DNA of 64,000 bases from Acetivibrio cellulolyticus CD2 (GTDB taxonomy: Bacteria > Bacillota > Clostridia > Acetivibrionales > Acetivibrionaceae): positions 567,906 through 631,905 of the forward strand of contig NZ_JH556659.1 of assembly GCF_000179595.2 (NCBI RefSeq), given 5' to 3'. How positions within the stretch are numbered: position 1 is the stretch's first letter; each line of letters opens with the position of its first letter. Below are positions 63,281 to 64,000 of this stretch, piece by piece. The notes under the pieces were generated by a model that was not told where the DNA came from, did no database searches, and saw only the letters and a list, made by a program, of their open reading frames with translations. The translations under genes were made by a program, and so were the position numbers.

Positions 63281-64000
63281 TTAATCTCCTTTTGGTGGAA
63301 TATAAAGTCGATTGCTATGCAGCAGTGCATAGACAAGTCGAACGAATTTTCTGGCAGTTAATGCAAGTGCCCTTTTATGAGCTGTTTTTGGGGTTTGGCT
63401 ATATTTTAATTCATAGAAGCGTTTTAACTCGTGATCGTGCAATCTCACTTTGTTAGTTGCTTCCATGAAGTAGTAACGCAAATAACGGTTACCAAACTTA
63501 ATTAATTTAGTATTTGAAGCCGTAAAGTTTCCTGATTGGTGTTTTGTCCAGGAAATACCCGCAAATTTAGCTAATGCAGCATGATCTTTGAAACGATGAA
63601 TATCACCAATTTCTGCTATTATTCCGGCAGAGTATACAGGGCCGATTCCTTTGATAGAGGTTAAAGGATTAGGAATAAGTTTAATTTGTTCCTCAATAGC
63701 CTTATCAAAGATTTTGAGCTGTTCCTTATAAGCTTTTATAGCCGAAAAAGACACAGCAAGTACCTGATTTACTGAATGAGTAACCGTTTTGGGAAGACGG
63801 TATGAACTTCTTGCAGCTTTCTGAAGAGTGGCTGCAATTTCATCAGGATTATCAAAGCGGCCCTTACCTTTTTGCTGATAAAGTCAACCAGTTCTTCAAT
63901 TGGCATATACGAAATTTCATCAACAGAAAAGAATTCTTCAATAATGCTGCTGGATGTAGCACCAAATGTATCTGAAAATATCTTTTCTTGGGCAAGAGAA
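63281..64000 (-). pseudogene. IS110-family transposase, frameshifted, 5' end outside window
   Basis: Residues from 63754 down to 63281 form the transposase_20 (IS116/IS110/IS902) domain: LTSIKGIGPVYSAGIIAEIGDIHRF, then KFAGISWTKHQSGNF, then GNRYLRYYFMEATNKVRLHD. Upstream the same frame continues (DNPDEIAATLQKAARSSYRLPKTV) to about 63868. From the window edge to about 63874 the coding continues in another frame (FGATSSSIIEEFFSVDEISYMP). The switch is at a run of five A on the minus strand (63869-63873), so loss of one A from a run of six would explain it. The catalytic DEDD half lies outside the window. Terminal inverted repeats are absent in this family, so IS ends cannot be placed. Confidence 0.85.

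Noticed and set aside
63262..63456. 64-codon plus-strand frame opposite the transposase
   Set aside because: Shadow of the transposase coding strand.

Overview
The window looks like chromosome from a low-GC, cellulosome-forming member of the Clostridia, probably the Acetivibrio / Hungateiclostridium group around Clostridium thermocellum. The evidence is strongly AT-rich DNA with purine-rich ribosome binding sites, five secreted proteins ending in type I dockerins, a SigI/RsgI biomass-sensing pair whose RsgI carries a CBM3, and a family GH8 cellulase very close to C. thermocellum CelA. Genus and species are inference.

Layout. (1) 1-22.5 kb is a cellulosome region. It starts with the tail of a Gly/Thr-rich carbohydrate-binding protein. 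Next come rsgI and sigI on the minus strand with a candidate SigI promoter, and celA (GH8) and a GH9-CBM3c endoglucanase on the plus strand. A D-Ala-D-Ala carboxypeptidase, a peroxiredoxin and an orphan OmpR-type regulator follow. Then comes a three-gene unit: dockerin-bearing CotH, VTC-domain protein, DUF4956 membrane protein. After a pilin-like protein and a DEAD-box helicase, two more GH9-dockerin cellulases are read on the minus strand. (2) 23-31 kb is mostly housekeeping: speD; the ppx-ppk1 polyphosphate pair; a 2-hydroxyacid dehydrogenase; a 33-residue membrane peptide; an rRNA-type methyltransferase with an RluA pseudouridine synthase; and a highly folded intergenic element. (3) 31-37 kb holds an ECF sigma factor translationally coupled to a 1753-residue protein. 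That protein fuses a zinc-binding anti-sigma domain and one membrane segment to an alpha-2-macroglobulin-like ectodomain with no thioester motif. This is the most unusual locus in the window. (4) 37-52 kb: glgA, a DUF815 ATPase, ftsH, icd, truA, a SEC-C protein and a Cys-rich protein, an LtaS-type enzyme, a YgjP-type metallopeptidase, a Na/Pi symporter, a glycan-type membrane protein and a cyclophilin lipoprotein. (5) 52-64 kb: a DUF2339 membrane protein beside a NarL-type two-component system, asnA-asnS, two tandem cyclic-nucleotide-binding-domain proteins, pyruvate kinase, and a frameshifted IS110-family transposase running off the right end.

How the parts work together. RsgI probably senses polysaccharide outside the cell with its CBM3 and holds or releases SigI, next to cellulases whose dockerins dock onto a scaffoldin encoded elsewhere. 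The ECF/anti-sigma-macroglobulin pair has the same architecture (membrane-spanning anti-sigma factor with a large external sensor), but its likely stimulus is proteolysis or surface damage. VTC, ppx and ppk1 give the window a polyphosphate theme.

Start codons were moved downstream of the longest reading frame wherever a clear ribosome binding site decided it. All family names come from motif recognition by eye, without database searches.
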